A program made the position numbers and the translations under genes. Shown in pieces: positions 26,113 through 37,339 of a DNA stretch of 53,333 nt. The notes under the pieces are model-generated. The model ran no database searches and was not told where the DNA came from. It saw only the letters and a list, made by a program, of their open reading frames with translations. The stretch is from Oscillospiraceae bacterium (lineage in GTDB: Bacteria > Bacillota > Clostridia > Oscillospirales > Oscillospiraceae). Every line of letters starts with the position of its first letter. Position 1 is the first letter of the stretch. The stretch lies in NCBI GenBank assembly GCA_020025425.1, contig JAHHSD010000009.1, forward strand, positions 1 through 53,333, given 5' to 3'.

Positions 26113-26693
26113 ATCAAAAAACAATCGGATACGCGGTATGTGGCTCCTTCTGCACCCACGCCAAGGCTATGGAGGGGCTGGAACAGCTTCGGGCCGCGGG
26201 CTATTCCCTGGTCCCCATTGTCTCTGAGGCGGTGGCGGCCAATGATACCCGGTTCGGAAACGCTCACGACCTGATGCGCGAGATGGAGCGCATCTGTGAC
26301 CACCGGGTCATCTCCTCCCTGACGGAGGCAGAGCCCATCGGTCCCAAAAAGCTGCTGGACCTGCTGGTCATCGCCCCCTGCACCGGCAATACCCTGGGTA
26401 AGCTGGCCGCCGGGATCGCGGACACCACCGTCACCCTAGCCGCCAAGGCCCACCTGCGCAACGGCCGCCCCATCCTCCTGGCCCCCTCCACCAATGACGG
26501 CCTGGGGGCATCCGCCCGGAATATCGGGGAACTGATGGCCCGGAAATACATTTACCTGGTCCCCTTCCGTCAGGACGATCCGGTGAATAAGCCCACCTCG
26601 CTGGTGGCCGACTTCACCCAGCTCTCCGCGGCGGCTCAGGCGGCTCTTGAAGGCCGTCAGCTCCAGCCCGTCCTGCTGGGTCCAAAAGAATAG
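26109..26693 (+). CDS. dpaB: Dipicolinate synthase subunit B
   Basis: This 194-residue flavoprotein-like subunit (flavodoxin/SpoVFB fold) pairs with DpaA to make dipicolinic acid. It has the N-terminal GYAVCGSFCTHAKAMEGLEQL, the VIAPCTGNTLGKLAAGIADT segment and LAPSTNDGLGASARNIGEL typical of the family. Translation is coupled to dpaA by an ATGA overlap. A hairpin follows the stop. Confidence 0.95.
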   Translation: MNQKTIGYAVCGSFCTHAKAMEGLEQLRAAGYSLVPIVSEAVAANDTRFGNAHDLMREMERICDHRVISSLTEAEPIGPKKLLDLLVIAPCTGNTLGKLAAGIADTTVTLAAKAHLRNGRPILLAPSTNDGLGASARNIGELMARKYIYLVPFRQDDPVNKPTSLVADFTQLSAAAQAALEGRQLQPVLLGPKE

Positions 26694-26696
26694 CAA

Positions 26697-26734
26697 TAAA
26701 AAGGGGCCGCTCCACTTGGAGCGGCCCCTTTTAG
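26697..26734. terminator. Bidirectional terminator between dpaB and gltS
   Basis: AAGGGGCCGCTCC pairs with GGAGCGGCCCCTT (26701-26730), with a run of A before and TTTT after. It can end both converging transcripts. Confidence 0.9.
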
Positions 26735-26744
26735 AGAAGCATGT

Positions 26745-27926
26745 TTACTTAGGCAGTACGTTCAGGAAGGTCGTGATAACAGCAGTGTTGGTGAAGTCCA
26801 CGAACATGCCGCCGACGATGGGCACGATGAAGTAGGCCACAGGAGCAGGACCATACTGTCTGGTGATGCTCTGCATGTTAGCCATAGCATTGGGGGTAGC
26901 GCCCATACCAAAGCCGCAGAAGGCGCTGGTCAGGCAGGCAGCCTCGTAGTTGCGGCCCATGATGCGGAACACGATGAAGGAGGCAAACAGGAACATAGCC
27001 ACAGTCTGGACAGCCAGGATGACGATCATGGGCAGAGCCAGAGCGGCCAGCTCCCACAGCTTCAGGGTCATCAGGGCGACGGCCAGGAAGATGCTCAGGC
27101 AGACGTTGCCGCAGGCATCAATGGTCTCGGTGGGCAGCTCAACATGAGCCACGTCGCAGACATTGCGGATGATCAGAGCAACGATCATAGCGCCCATGTA
27201 GGTAGGCAGGGTGATCTTGCCCTCGAAGTACATATTGATGTAGGTACCAACGCCAGCGGCGATCAGCAGCAGAGCAAAGGAAGTGACCATCTTCTCAGAG
27301 GTGATGGAGCTGCCCTTGGTCTCGACCTCCTCCTCAGTCTGGACCGTGCCCTCAGAGTGGAGGTTGTACTTCTTGATCTTGGCCTTGGCAACGGGGCCGC
27401 CCATCAGGCTGCCGGCGACCAGACCATAGGTGGCGCACGCGATAGCAACGACCTCGGCACGGGCAACGCCAGCGGCCTCAAACTGAGGACCGAAGGAGCC
27501 AGAGGTTCCGTGACCGCCGACCAGGGGGATGGAGCCCATGCACAGACCCAGACGGCCGTCCAGGCCGAAGGCACTAGCCAGGCCGACACCGATACCGTCC
27601 TGAATGACCATCATGATGGTGGCCAGAGCCAGGAAGGTCAGGATGGGCACAACGCCCTTGCGCAGCACCTTGAAGCTGGCGCCAAAGCCAACGCTGGTGA
27701 AGAACCAGATCATGAAGGCGTTCTTCAGAACACCGTCAAAGTTGAAGGTCACGATTCCCATCTGATGGGTGATCAGATGCAGGATAGCGAACAGCAGGCC
27801 GCCCACAACGGGAGCGGGGATGCAACAGCGCTTCAGGAAATCAATGTGGTTCACCAGGAACTGGCCGACCAGCAGCAGAGCGAGTGCCAGACCGGCCGTT
27901 TGGAACATGTCGAGGGTAATTTCCAT
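26745..27926 (-). CDS. gltS: Sodium/glutamate symporter
   Basis: This 393-residue, highly hydrophobic membrane protein imports glutamate with sodium. It has about ten membrane segments and the two GltS pore-loop regions, near MGSIPLVGGHGTSGSFGPQF and SAFCGFGMGATPNAMANMQ. The ATG at 27926 has AAGGAG about ten bases upstream. The gene lies downstream of a GlnK-GlnL-like two-component pair on the same strand, which suggests that its expression answers to glutamine/glutamate status. Confidence 0.95.
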   Translation of the reverse strand: MEITLDMFQTAGLALALLLVGQFLVNHIDFLKRCCIPAPVVGGLLFAILHLITHQMGIVTFNFDGVLKNAFMIWFFTSVGFGASFKVLRKGVVPILTFLALATIMMVIQDGIGVGLASAFGLDGRLGLCMGSIPLVGGHGTSGSFGPQFEAAGVARAEVVAIACATYGLVAGSLMGGPVAKAKIKKYNLHSEGTVQTEEEVETKGSSITSEKMVTSFALLLIAAGVGTYINMYFEGKITLPTYMGAMIVALIIRNVCDVAHVELPTETIDACGNVCLSIFLAVALMTLKLWELAALALPMIVILAVQTVAMFLFASFIVFRIMGRNYEAACLTSAFCGFGMGATPNAMANMQSITRQYGPAPVAYFIVPIVGGMFVDFTNTAVITTFLNVLPK

Positions 27927-28237
27927 AAATAATGTCTCCTTTTCTCTTTTCTCCTGAACATCAGCCGTGCTTCTCCTCACGGCTTTCTTTCGCTGTAAAC
28001 TATACTGTCATTCCTTCATTATCCTTCAAAATCCCTCGCATTTGTGAAAATGTTTTACGTAATCAACAAACAGGTCCCCCCTGTTTTGTTTTTTTCCACC
28101 AGTTTATTCTCTTTTCCGCGGACATATGTCCACGATTTTGTCTTTCTGCACGGGACAGTCGGAAGGACGACGTCATATTTTGTAGTTTATCTTAGTAAAT
28201 TGCACAGTCCTTTTCCCGGTACAGACCCTGAAAAGTA
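27927..28237. promoter_or_regulatory. gltS control region
   Basis: This 311-base gap has no gene and a low GC content compared with its neighbours. It holds a perfect palindrome GGACATATGTCC at 28120-28131 and three TTTTGT hexamers at 28084-28089, 28136-28141 and 28178-28183, spaced 52 and 42 bp (near whole helical turns). No consensus promoter is clear; TATAGT on the minus strand is a weak -10 candidate. Confidence 0.5.
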
Positions 28238-29071
28238 TCAAAATTCTTCAGCCAGGATGAGCATGCCGTCTAAAAACTTTTTCAGATTGACCTTTCCGCC
28301 CTCGCCCCGGCCCCGGATGTGGTCCATCTCCGCACGGACCTCGGAAAAGGGGTAGAGCACAGAGGCGCACCGGGTAAAGAGCTCGTTGCCGTAGTCCTCC
28401 AGGCCCAGGCTGGCCAGGCTGCGCAGTCCCCGCTCCACGGTCCTGCGCACCCGCTGCTCCATGGACTTGGGGCTGGAGCTCAGCTGGGTACACAGCGACC
28501 CCACGCCGATCTGGGAGACCTCCAGGTTGTGGTCCAGCAGGTACATGCACATTTCCATAATGTCCTTGGCCCCCTTCTCCCCGGCCATGCCCAGCTGGCT
28601 CAGGGCGTACTGGATCCGCCGGCACTGGACCTCCCTGCCCTCCGGCGCGGGCGCCGCCTGCTGCTGGCTGAACACACCCCGGATGGTCTCCAGCGCCCGC
28701 TCGTTCTCGATTTGCCGCTGGACATTGGTGATGACCTGGCGGATCTCGATCAGGTTGAGGGGCTTGCTGATGAAAAATTCCACGCCGGCCTGGTAGGCCT
28801 TTGCGATCATGCTTTTGGCGGACACCTGGGAGATCATGATAAACTTGGCGGTACAGCCCATCTGCTTCAGCTCCCGCACGATCTGAACGCCGTCCTTTCG
28901 GGGCATCAGCAGGTCGATCAGGATCAGATCCGGATTGACCGCCAGCACCCGCCCCAGATCCGGGTCCCCGTCGCTAGACTCTCCGCACAGGCGGCCCAAG
29001 TGGTTGGACTCCACAATATCCTCCAGCACACCGACCACAGAGGGATCATCTTCTATAATATAAATTTTCAT
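28238..29071 (-). CDS. Response regulator with YcbB domain, GlnL-like
   Basis: This 277-residue response regulator has a receiver domain with acidic pair D8-D9, phospho-acceptor D53 (LIDLLMPRKDG) and K103 (ISKPLNL). Residues from about 125 resemble the YcbB DNA-binding domain (GMAGEKGAKDIMEMCMYLL) of Bacillus subtilis GlnL, which controls glutamine use. The start at 29071 has AGGAGG at six-base spacing; the ATG at 29077 touches the Shine-Dalgarno and was rejected. It follows its sensor kinase by ten bases. Likely targets are gltS and amino-acid genes (inference). Confidence 0.85.
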   Translation of the reverse strand: MKIYIIEDDPSVVGVLEDIVESNHLGRLCGESSDGDPDLGRVLAVNPDLILIDLLMPRKDGVQIVRELKQMGCTAKFIMISQVSAKSMIAKAYQAGVEFFISKPLNLIEIRQVITNVQRQIENERALETIRGVFSQQQAAPAPEGREVQCRRIQYALSQLGMAGEKGAKDIMEMCMYLLDHNLEVSQIGVGSLCTQLSSSPKSMEQRVRRTVERGLRSLASLGLEDYGNELFTRCASVLYPFSEVRAEMDHIRGRGEGGKVNLKKFLDGMLILAEEF

Positions 29072-29081
29072 GTCCATCCTC

Positions 29082-30371
29082 CTATATCTCGCTCAAAGGC
29101 AGGCGGACCGTAAAGGTCGCTCCCTTGCCCTGCTTGCTGTTTACCTCAATGCTTCCGCCCAGCTCATCCACAATGTATTGGACCGCCGGCAGACCGACCC
29201 CCCGGTTGATGTTGCCTGTCTCGGGGTCAAATTTGGTGGAGTAGCCCACCTGGAACAAATTGTTGAGGGCGCGCTGGGAGATGCCCGGCCCGTTGTCCGA
29301 CACAACCAGCTCCAGCTGGCCGTCCTTGGCCGCGGCCCTGGCCTGCACCACGCCGGAGCCCTTGTCGCTCTGGATGGCCTCGATGGCGTTGGTGACCAGG
29401 TTTTTCAGCACGGAGAGGACCCGATAATGGGCCCGCAGCTTCACGTCCCCCTGGCACTGACACTCCAGCCGGATCTCCAGACGCTGCTCCCCCAGCATCC
29501 GCTGGGTGGTATCCGTCAGGATGCGGAACACGTCAGTCAGGCTCATTTCCTCCTGGTCGTAGACGTCCTCCAGCTCCCCCTCAATGCCACAGATAATACG
29601 CAGGTTGTCCTTTTTGATCTCATGGACCTCCCGGGCAATGGCCAGGGCCAGCTCCTGGTACTCCTCGGAAATTTCCAGCTCGCCCAGGCGCTCGTAGAGT
29701 TGGTAGGCCCGGCTCATAACCCCCTCAATGTCCTCTGAGTCCTTTTTCAGAAAATAAAGTTCATTTTTCAGCTCGGCGGTCATCACAAACAGGCGCTGAT
29801 AGCGCCGCTCGTGTTCCTGATGGAGCAGCAGCTGGTGATAGTGCTCCATGGCCCACATCAGAGCCGCCGCCGAGATGCCCCGGCCCAGGGCCAGGAACAC
29901 AAGGGTGACCAGGATATACTCGTTGTCCTTCACCTGGAATCCGCCGGACAGGCCCAGATCCACGATGTTGGCCCCCAGGTCACAGATGGGCAGAATGGTC
30001 ATCAGGTACAGCTTGTCCACCGATCGGCGGTCCCGGACCATCAGACACAGCAGACAGTCATAGCATAGGTAAAACAGTCCTCCTGTATACTCCTTTTGCA
30101 GGGCAGGCACCAAAGACATCCCGGACAGAATATCCAGGGTGGCCCGCCCCAGTATCACGATCAGCGCGGTGACCGCACCGGCATCCGGCCTGTGGCTGCT
30201 GCGCATCATGGTGATCAGCAGAATGGGATAAAAAATGGCTGCCGCCGATACCCGAAACCCATTGACACCCACATCCAGGTACAGCTGGGACGCGAGCATT
30301 GTCACTATGCCAATCAGGATCCTGTACTGCCCCGTGCTCAGTTGTCGATGTGTCAGCGGTGTGGCTCTCAT
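29082..30371 (-). CDS. Membrane sensor histidine kinase, GlnK-like
   Basis: This 429-residue kinase has about six membrane segments in residues 15-175, a coiled linker (about 178-240), a phospho-acceptor H250 in REVHEIKKDN, an N box NLVTNAIEAI (324-333), DNGPGI (359-364) and GVGLP (391-395). The architecture matches GlnK-type kinases paired with YcbB-domain regulators. The ligand is not evident; the lack of a large extracellular sensor domain suggests sensing within the membrane or cytoplasm. Confidence 0.88.
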   Translation of the reverse strand: MRATPLTHRQLSTGQYRILIGIVTMLASQLYLDVGVNGFRVSAAAIFYPILLITMMRSSHRPDAGAVTALIVILGRATLDILSGMSLVPALQKEYTGGLFYLCYDCLLCLMVRDRRSVDKLYLMTILPICDLGANIVDLGLSGGFQVKDNEYILVTLVFLALGRGISAAALMWAMEHYHQLLLHQEHERRYQRLFVMTAELKNELYFLKKDSEDIEGVMSRAYQLYERLGELEISEEYQELALAIAREVHEIKKDNLRIICGIEGELEDVYDQEEMSLTDVFRILTDTTQRMLGEQRLEIRLECQCQGDVKLRAHYRVLSVLKNLVTNAIEAIQSDKGSGVVQARAAAKDGQLELVVSDNGPGISQRALNNLFQVGYSTKFDPETGNINRGVGLPAVQYIVDELGGSIEVNSKQGKGATFTVRLPLSEI

Positions 30372-30469
30372 ATCGGCTTTTCCCCCATTTCTTTTCTCCT
30401 ATCATAATACAAGAGCCGCCCCATACGCAAGTGCTCCGCCATACCGGGGGCAGATCTTTTAAAAAAACC

Positions 30470-30499
30470 TTGCAATTTTCTGAGGCACTGTGCTATAAT
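30470..30499 (+). promoter_or_regulatory. ribU promoter
   Basis: TTGCAA (30470-30475), an 18-base spacer ending TGTGC, and TATAAT (30494-30499) precede the FMN riboswitch. The TG before the -10 makes it an extended -10 promoter. Confidence 0.75.
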
Positions 30500-30519
30500 G
30501 TGGCCAGACAACTGAATCA

Positions 30520-30648
30520 GATGTCTTCAGGGCGGGGTGAGATCCCCCACTGGCGGTACAGTCCGCGACCGGACACAGAGCTCTGTGTCCGCTGACCCGG
30601 TGCAACTCCGGGACCAACGGTTATAGTCCGGATGGAAGAAGATGTGTG
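30520..30648 (+). ncRNA. FMN (RFN) riboswitch
   Basis: The region shows the conserved RFN landmarks in order: TCTTCAGGGCGGGGTGAGAT, CCCACTGGCGGT, AGTCCGCGACC, a variable ACAGAG/CTCTGT stem, GACCCGGTGCAACTCCGGGACC, and GGTTATAGTCCGGATGGAAGA. It binds flavin mononucleotide and should shut off the riboflavin transporter gene downstream when FMN is plentiful. Confidence 0.97.
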
Positions 30649-30659
30649 TAAAACAATAT

Positions 30660-30745
30660 CCGCGCCCGGCGCGGAGCCCGTTGCACCTCCTTGTTGTTTT
30701 CACCTGGAAGACATGATCTTTCAGGCGTCAAACAAAAAGGAGTGT
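30660..30745 (+). promoter_or_regulatory. Expression platform of the FMN riboswitch
   Basis: CTCCTT (inside CACCTCCTT, 30684-30692) is complementary to the ribU Shine-Dalgarno AAGGAG near 30737-30742. GTTGCACC (30680-30687) is a perfect 8-base complement of GGTGCAAC in the aptamer (30599-30606). The two pairings share CACC, so FMN binding would free the anti-Shine-Dalgarno and block translation. A small CCGCGC/GCGCGG stem lies at 30660-30674. Confidence 0.65.
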
Positions 30746-30750
30746 TTTTT

Positions 30751-31326
30751 ATGTCTAAACGTACCCGTAAAATGGCTGTCCTGGCCATGCTCACCGCCAT
30801 TGCGGCCGTGCTGATCACCCTGGTCCACTTCCCCCTGTTCCCCGCGGCTCCCTTCCTCCAGTATGACCCCGCTGACGTGGCCATCCTGGTGGCTACCTTT
30901 GCTTACGGTCCTCTGGCCGGCCTGTGTGTCACCGTCATCGCCTCCGCCATCCAGGCCTTCCTGCTGGGCGGCGACGGCATCTACGGCTTCCTGATGCACG
31001 TTGCGGCCTCCGGCACCCTGGCCCTGGCCGCCGGGCTCATCTACCGCGTGGCCCACACCCGCAAGGGCGCCATCCTCTCCCTGGTCGCCGGCACTGTCTC
31101 TATGGGCCTTGTGATGATGGTGGCCAACCACTTCATCACCCCCTACTTCATGGGCGCCCCCACCAAGGCGGTGGACGATATGCTGCTGCCCGTGATCCTG
31201 CCCTTCAACCTGCTGAAGGCCGGCATCAACAGTGTGGTCACCATGCTGGTCTACAAGACCGTCTCCCGCTACATCATCCACGGCGAGGAGTGGCTCAAGA
31301 AAGACCCCCAGGCTGCCAAGGCCTGA
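30751..31326 (+). CDS. ribU: Riboflavin-specific S component of an ECF transporter
   Basis: This 191-residue membrane protein has about five to six membrane segments and a basic N-terminus (MSKRTRKMAVLAMLTAIAAV). It binds riboflavin and uses the shared energising module EcfA1-EcfA2-EcfT, which is encoded 5-8 kb away in this window. The FMN riboswitch directly upstream supports riboflavin as the ligand. The ATG follows AAAGGAG at eight bases; the longer frame starts inside the riboswitch platform. Confidence 0.93.
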   Translation: MSKRTRKMAVLAMLTAIAAVLITLVHFPLFPAAPFLQYDPADVAILVATFAYGPLAGLCVTVIASAIQAFLLGGDGIYGFLMHVAASGTLALAAGLIYRVAHTRKGAILSLVAGTVSMGLVMMVANHFITPYFMGAPTKAVDDMLLPVILPFNLLKAGINSVVTMLVYKTVSRYIIHGEEWLKKDPQAAKA

Positions 31327-31345
31327 TCTGCTCTGCAAAACAAAA

Positions 31346-31380
31346 CCTCGCGGAAAGCAATGCTTTCCGCGAGGTTTTTT
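31346..31380. terminator. Bidirectional terminator between ribU and clpE
   Basis: CCTCGCGGAAAGCA pairs with TGCTTTCCGCGAGG (31346-31374), followed by TTTTTT on the plus strand and preceded by AAAA. It serves both converging genes. Confidence 0.92.
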
Positions 31381-31386
31381 GTTTGA

Positions 31387-33687
<2,301 letters not shown>

Positions 33688-33795
33688 GTTTCAAACACTC
33701 CTTTCAGGAGAGTAATCGTTCCAGCAAAACAGTACAATAGCGGACAATTATGAACTGGTCGTGAATTTTGAGAAAACTCCCTCTTCTTTCCAGTC

Positions 33796-34512
33796 TCAGC
33801 GGCCCATCATGCCCTCCAGCAGGGAGAGGGGGCTGTTTTCACAGAAGAATTTCAGCAGAATACTGTCCTCCACCACCTGCTGCGGCAAAAAGCTGCCCTT
33901 CAACAGCCAGGCGGCAGCAAAGAGGATCAGTCCGCCCTTCACCACGCCCATCACACCTCCCATGGTCCGGTTCACCGTGCTGAGCACCGGCAGGCGGAAG
34001 GCCAGGTCCAGGGCCCGGGCCAGCAGGTTCCAGGCCAGGAGGATCACAACGAAGGAAATGAGGAACAGCACCATCCGGGACACCTCCCGGGCCAGGTAGG
34101 CCGCGATGGTCTTGCCCACAGAGCTGGTCACCTTCAGCAGTCCATCCTGCACCGCCGTGCGCAGAGACTCCCCAAAGGTGCGCACCAGAGCGGAGTCGGT
34201 GAGCACGGACAGGGCCTGCTCGATGGGCAGGAGCGGCTTCTCCTCCGCCTGCGGTTCGGCGGGCAGCTCCAGCTGCCACTGATCCTGGTCCGTCCGTTCC
34301 TCCAGCGTCTGTGTGATGCCGGATTCCAGGGCGGGCTGGACCAGCCGTCCCACCGGCCCGCACAGCAGGTTGGAGAGGATCATCGCCCCCAGGAAGGCCA
34401 CAAATACGGCCAGCGACCCGCACAGGGTCAGGACAAAGCCCCTCTTTTTTCCCTGGAAGAAAAACAGGACCAAAATCACCAAAATGGCCAAATCAACAAT
34501 CAAATAGGTCAT
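33796..34512 (-). CDS. CvpA-family membrane protein
   Basis: This 238-residue protein has an N-terminal CvpA region (YLIVDLAILVILVLFFFQGKK, then LTLCGSLAVFVAFLGAMIL) and later membrane segments (about 150-175 and 190-225), linked by a polar stretch of about 75 residues. CvpA proteins are linked to colicin V production and cell-envelope upkeep, with no fixed biochemical role. The ATG at 34512 follows AAGGAGA. It is the last gene of the unit that runs from truA through the DUF5711 gene. Confidence 0.82.
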   Translation of the reverse strand: MTYLIVDLAILVILVLFFFQGKKRGFVLTLCGSLAVFVAFLGAMILSNLLCGPVGRLVQPALESGITQTLEERTDQDQWQLELPAEPQAEEKPLLPIEQALSVLTDSALVRTFGESLRTAVQDGLLKVTSSVGKTIAAYLAREVSRMVLFLISFVVILLAWNLLARALDLAFRLPVLSTVNRTMGGVMGVVKGGLILFAAAWLLKGSFLPQQVVEDSILLKFFCENSPLSLLEGMMGR

Positions 34513-34541
34513 GGGTATCTCCTTTATATCTCCGCGTCCCG

Positions 34542-35705
34542 TCAATCCGGGATATAGAGCCACGCCTGCTGCCGGTCGGCCAGCAGCGCGCTGCCGTTTG
34601 CCGCCATGGCGGTGAAGCGGGCTCCCTGAGTGTCATCCAGTGTCCGATAGGGGGTCATATCTCTGGTATAGAGGACCAGCTGCCCGCCTGTCAGCAGACA
34701 GAGATACCGGCCGGCGGCGGCGCAGTCCAGGGTCTGACCCTTCAGCTCCACCTGGCCCAGCACCTGTCCGTCCGGACCGATGGACAGGGCCCGGTCGGCG
34801 GTGCCCGCCCGATAGCGGCCCAGCAGCACCAGGCCGAAGCCGTCGCCGTCCAGACTGGCATGTTTCAAAAAGCTGCGTCCAAAGCTGTAATCCTGCCGTT
34901 TCCAGTCCTGGGTGGTCACTGCCATCAGCTCGTTTTCGGTGAGCACCCAGATCTGCTCGCTCTCGTAATCCAGGTCCAGAGGCATCCCGGTCCCCAGGGA
35001 GACCTGGGCCACCGGCTCCTCCCGGTCCAGCCGGAACACCAGCAGCTCGCTGTCAAAGGTGCCGTCCTTCTCCCCCAGGGTGATAATCGCCACCGACTTG
35101 CAGTCCGGGGCCACTGCCGCATCGGCCACAAACACGCTGGAGCGATTGACGCGGAATACCGGCTTCCCCTGGCTGTCGTAGACCAGGACAGAGCCCTTGT
35201 ACCCGCTCTCCTGTGCGGTCACAGCCGTCCAGCCGCTCCCATTGACCCGGGCGGAGAGCAGCTCTCCCCCCTTTTCCAGCTCCAGGACCTGGGCCTCCTG
35301 CCCGCCCTGGTACCGGTACACCGCGGAACCGCCCGCATTGTAGGCCAGTGCGCAGGAGCCATTGGCCGTAAGCACCGGGAACTCCATGGGGAACACCCGC
35401 TCCGTGTACTGATCTCCGGAGAATGTGTAGTAGCGGATACCAGCCGTGGAGGCGGTCACAATGCCGTCTGACAGGCAGGCAAAGGAGAGGTTATCTCCGC
35501 CGCCGTGGGTAAACGGGGCCGCCTGGCCGCTGTCGCTGGTCTCCACCTTCCGCATGGCCAGCCGGCGCTTCAGGGCGTCCAGGTTATAGGTATCCCGATT
35601 GACCACCAGGAACAGTGCCCCCAGCAGCAGCGCCGTTGTCGTCAGAAGGGCCAGCAGACGGTGCAGAAATTTCCATTTTTTCTTTGGCGTCTCTTGTTCG
35701 TTCAT
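34542..35705 (-). CDS. DUF5711-type membrane-anchored protein
   Basis: This 387-residue protein has a basic cytoplasmic start (PKKKWKFLHR), one membrane anchor (about 15-37) and a large extracytoplasmic domain built of repeated short beta strands (for example AVAPDCKSVAIITLG, LDLDYESEQIWVL, DCAAAGRYLCLLTGGQLVLY), which suggests a beta-propeller. It fits the DUF5711 family, common in Oscillospiraceae beside cvpA. The function is unknown; an envelope role is inferred from the anchor and neighbours. Confidence 0.75.
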   Translation of the reverse strand: MNEQETPKKKWKFLHRLLALLTTTALLLGALFLVVNRDTYNLDALKRRLAMRKVETSDSGQAAPFTHGGGDNLSFACLSDGIVTASTAGIRYYTFSGDQYTERVFPMEFPVLTANGSCALAYNAGGSAVYRYQGGQEAQVLELEKGGELLSARVNGSGWTAVTAQESGYKGSVLVYDSQGKPVFRVNRSSVFVADAAVAPDCKSVAIITLGEKDGTFDSELLVFRLDREEPVAQVSLGTGMPLDLDYESEQIWVLTENELMAVTTQDWKRQDYSFGRSFLKHASLDGDGFGLVLLGRYRAGTADRALSIGPDGQVLGQVELKGQTLDCAAAGRYLCLLTGGQLVLYTRDMTPYRTLDDTQGARFTAMAANGSALLADRQQAWLYIPD

Positions 35706-35747
35706 TGTCTCAACCTTTTCTCCGCCGGTCAGAGCGCACCGGCGCTG

Positions 35748-36497
35748 TTACAGTACCGCTTCCTCATACCACAGCCTGGTCATGTACAGACCGCCCGCCG
35801 GGACCGTCGGGCCGGCCAGGGTCCGATTGCCGGACTCCAAAATCTCCGGGATATCCTCGGGGGCCAGCTTGCCCTCGGCGGCATAGACGATGGTGCCCAC
35901 CATGGCCCGGACCATGTTGTAAAGGAAGCCGTTGGCACATACCCGGCACTCGATGAGATCGCCTTTGCGCTCCACATCGAAGTAGTAGACAGTGCGCACG
36001 GTGGTCTTTGTCTCGGTACCCACGGAGCGCACCGCCCGGAAGTCGTGGGTGCCTACCAGCTGGTCGGCCGCCCGCTGCATGACGGTCTCGTCCAGGTGCT
36101 TTGGGTAGAACCAGGCCCGGTCCACGTAGAAGGGGTTGCCCAGCCGGGAGTTATAGATCCGGTAGGTGTACTCCTTCCGCTGGCAGGAGCCGATGGCGTT
36201 GAAGCCCTCGGGCACCTCAGTGGCCTTGACCACCACGATGTCGTTGGGCAGGCGGGTATTCACCGCCAGAGGGATCCGGTCGCAGGGGATGGTGGAGGTG
36301 GTGCGGAAGTTTGCAATATAGGTCTCTGCGTGGACCCCGGCATCGGTACGGCCCGCCCCGGTACACTTGACCGGGTGGCACACCACCGTGGACAGCGCCT
36401 TTTCCAGGGTCTCCGCCACCGTCACCGCATTTTTCTGGACCTGCCAGCCGTGGTAGGCGGTGCCGTTGTACATCAATTTTAACGCAATATTTCTCAT
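35748..36497 (-). CDS. truA: tRNA pseudouridine(38-40) synthase
   Basis: This 249-residue enzyme converts uridines 38-40 of the tRNA anticodon arm to pseudouridine. The catalytic Asp is D52 in GAGRTDAGVHA. YRIYNSRLGNPF and the ANGFLYNMVRAMVGT motif near the C-terminus are intact. The start at 36497 (MRNIALKLMYNGTAYHG) matches other family members; the longer frame adds unrelated residues. It lies 31 bases after ecfT, a common order in Firmicutes. Confidence 0.96.
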   Translation of the reverse strand: MRNIALKLMYNGTAYHGWQVQKNAVTVAETLEKALSTVVCHPVKCTGAGRTDAGVHAETYIANFRTTSTIPCDRIPLAVNTRLPNDIVVVKATEVPEGFNAIGSCQRKEYTYRIYNSRLGNPFYVDRAWFYPKHLDETVMQRAADQLVGTHDFRAVRSVGTETKTTVRTVYYFDVERKGDLIECRVCANGFLYNMVRAMVGTIVYAAEGKLAPEDIPEILESGNRTLAGPTVPAGGLYMTRLWYEEAVL

Positions 36498-36528
36498 AAA
36501 TCTGTTACTTCCTGTATTTTGGAAAAAA

Positions 36529-37338
36529 TTACAGGCCAAAGTGTCCCAGCACACCCACCGCCACGGTCAGCACCAGGAACAGGGCCAGAGCAATCCAGTC
36601 CTTGGCCTGGTAGCTCAGCTGGCGCAGGCGGGTGCGGCCCTCGCCGCCGTGGTAGCAGCGGCACTCCATGGCCACCGCCAGCTCATCCGCCCGACGGAAG
36701 GCCGAGATGAACAGGGGCACCAGCAGGGGGATCATGGCCTTGGCCCGCTGCATCAGATTGCCGCTCTCAAAGTCGGCTCCTCTGGCCCGCTGGGCGGCCA
36801 TGATCTTGTCGGTCTCCTCGATCAGGGTGGGGATGAAGCGCAGGGCAATGGACATCATCATGGCCAGCTCATGGACCGGGACCCTGATTTTTTTCAGGGG
36901 CTTCATCAGGGACTCCAGGCCGTCGGTGAGTAGGATGGGGGATGTGGTATAGGTCAGCAGGAAGGTGCCTGCAATGAGCATCAGGATACGGATGACCATA
37001 TAGAAAGCGGCCAGCAGTCCCTCCCAGGTGGCGCGGAAGATCCAGAAATGGAACAGCTCGTGCTCACCCGGGGTGTAGAACAGGTTCAGAAGGGCCGTGA
37101 AGCACACAATGAACAGAACCGGCTTCATGCCCCGCAGGATGGACTTGAGGGGCACTCTGGACAGGCCGATGCACAGGGCCAGCACCACAAACATCATGGC
37201 GTAGGTGACAAAGGACTTGCACAGGAACAGAGCCACGATGTAGAGGGTCACGGCCATCAGCTTGGTGCGCGGGTCCAGCCGGTGGATGATGGATTTCCCG
37301 GGAAAATACTGGCCCAGGGTAATATCTTTCAGCGCCAT
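36529..37338 (-). CDS. ecfT: ECF transporter membrane component EcfT
   Basis: This 269-residue membrane protein couples the EcfA ATPases to interchangeable substrate-binding components such as RibU. It has membrane segments in the first half and the coupling helices with the two short Ala-Arg-Gly-type motifs AAQRARGADFESG and MECRCYHGG. Its ATG lies next to the ecfA2 stop (one-base gap), giving tight coupling. It serves vitamin S components dispersed over the genome. Confidence 0.94.
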   Translation of the reverse strand: MALKDITLGQYFPGKSIIHRLDPRTKLMAVTLYIVALFLCKSFVTYAMMFVVLALCIGLSRVPLKSILRGMKPVLFIVCFTALLNLFYTPGEHELFHFWIFRATWEGLLAAFYMVIRILMLIAGTFLLTYTTSPILLTDGLESLMKPLKKIRVPVHELAMMMSIALRFIPTLIEETDKIMAAQRARGADFESGNLMQRAKAMIPLLVPLFISAFRRADELAVAMECRCYHGGEGRTRLRQLSYQAKDWIALALFLVLTVAVGVLGHFGL

Positions 37339-37339
37339 C

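Noticed and set aside
33688..33795. CtsR operator upstream of clpE
   Set aside because: No tandem GGTCAAA-type heptamers are present in the interval, although clpE is often CtsR-controlled.
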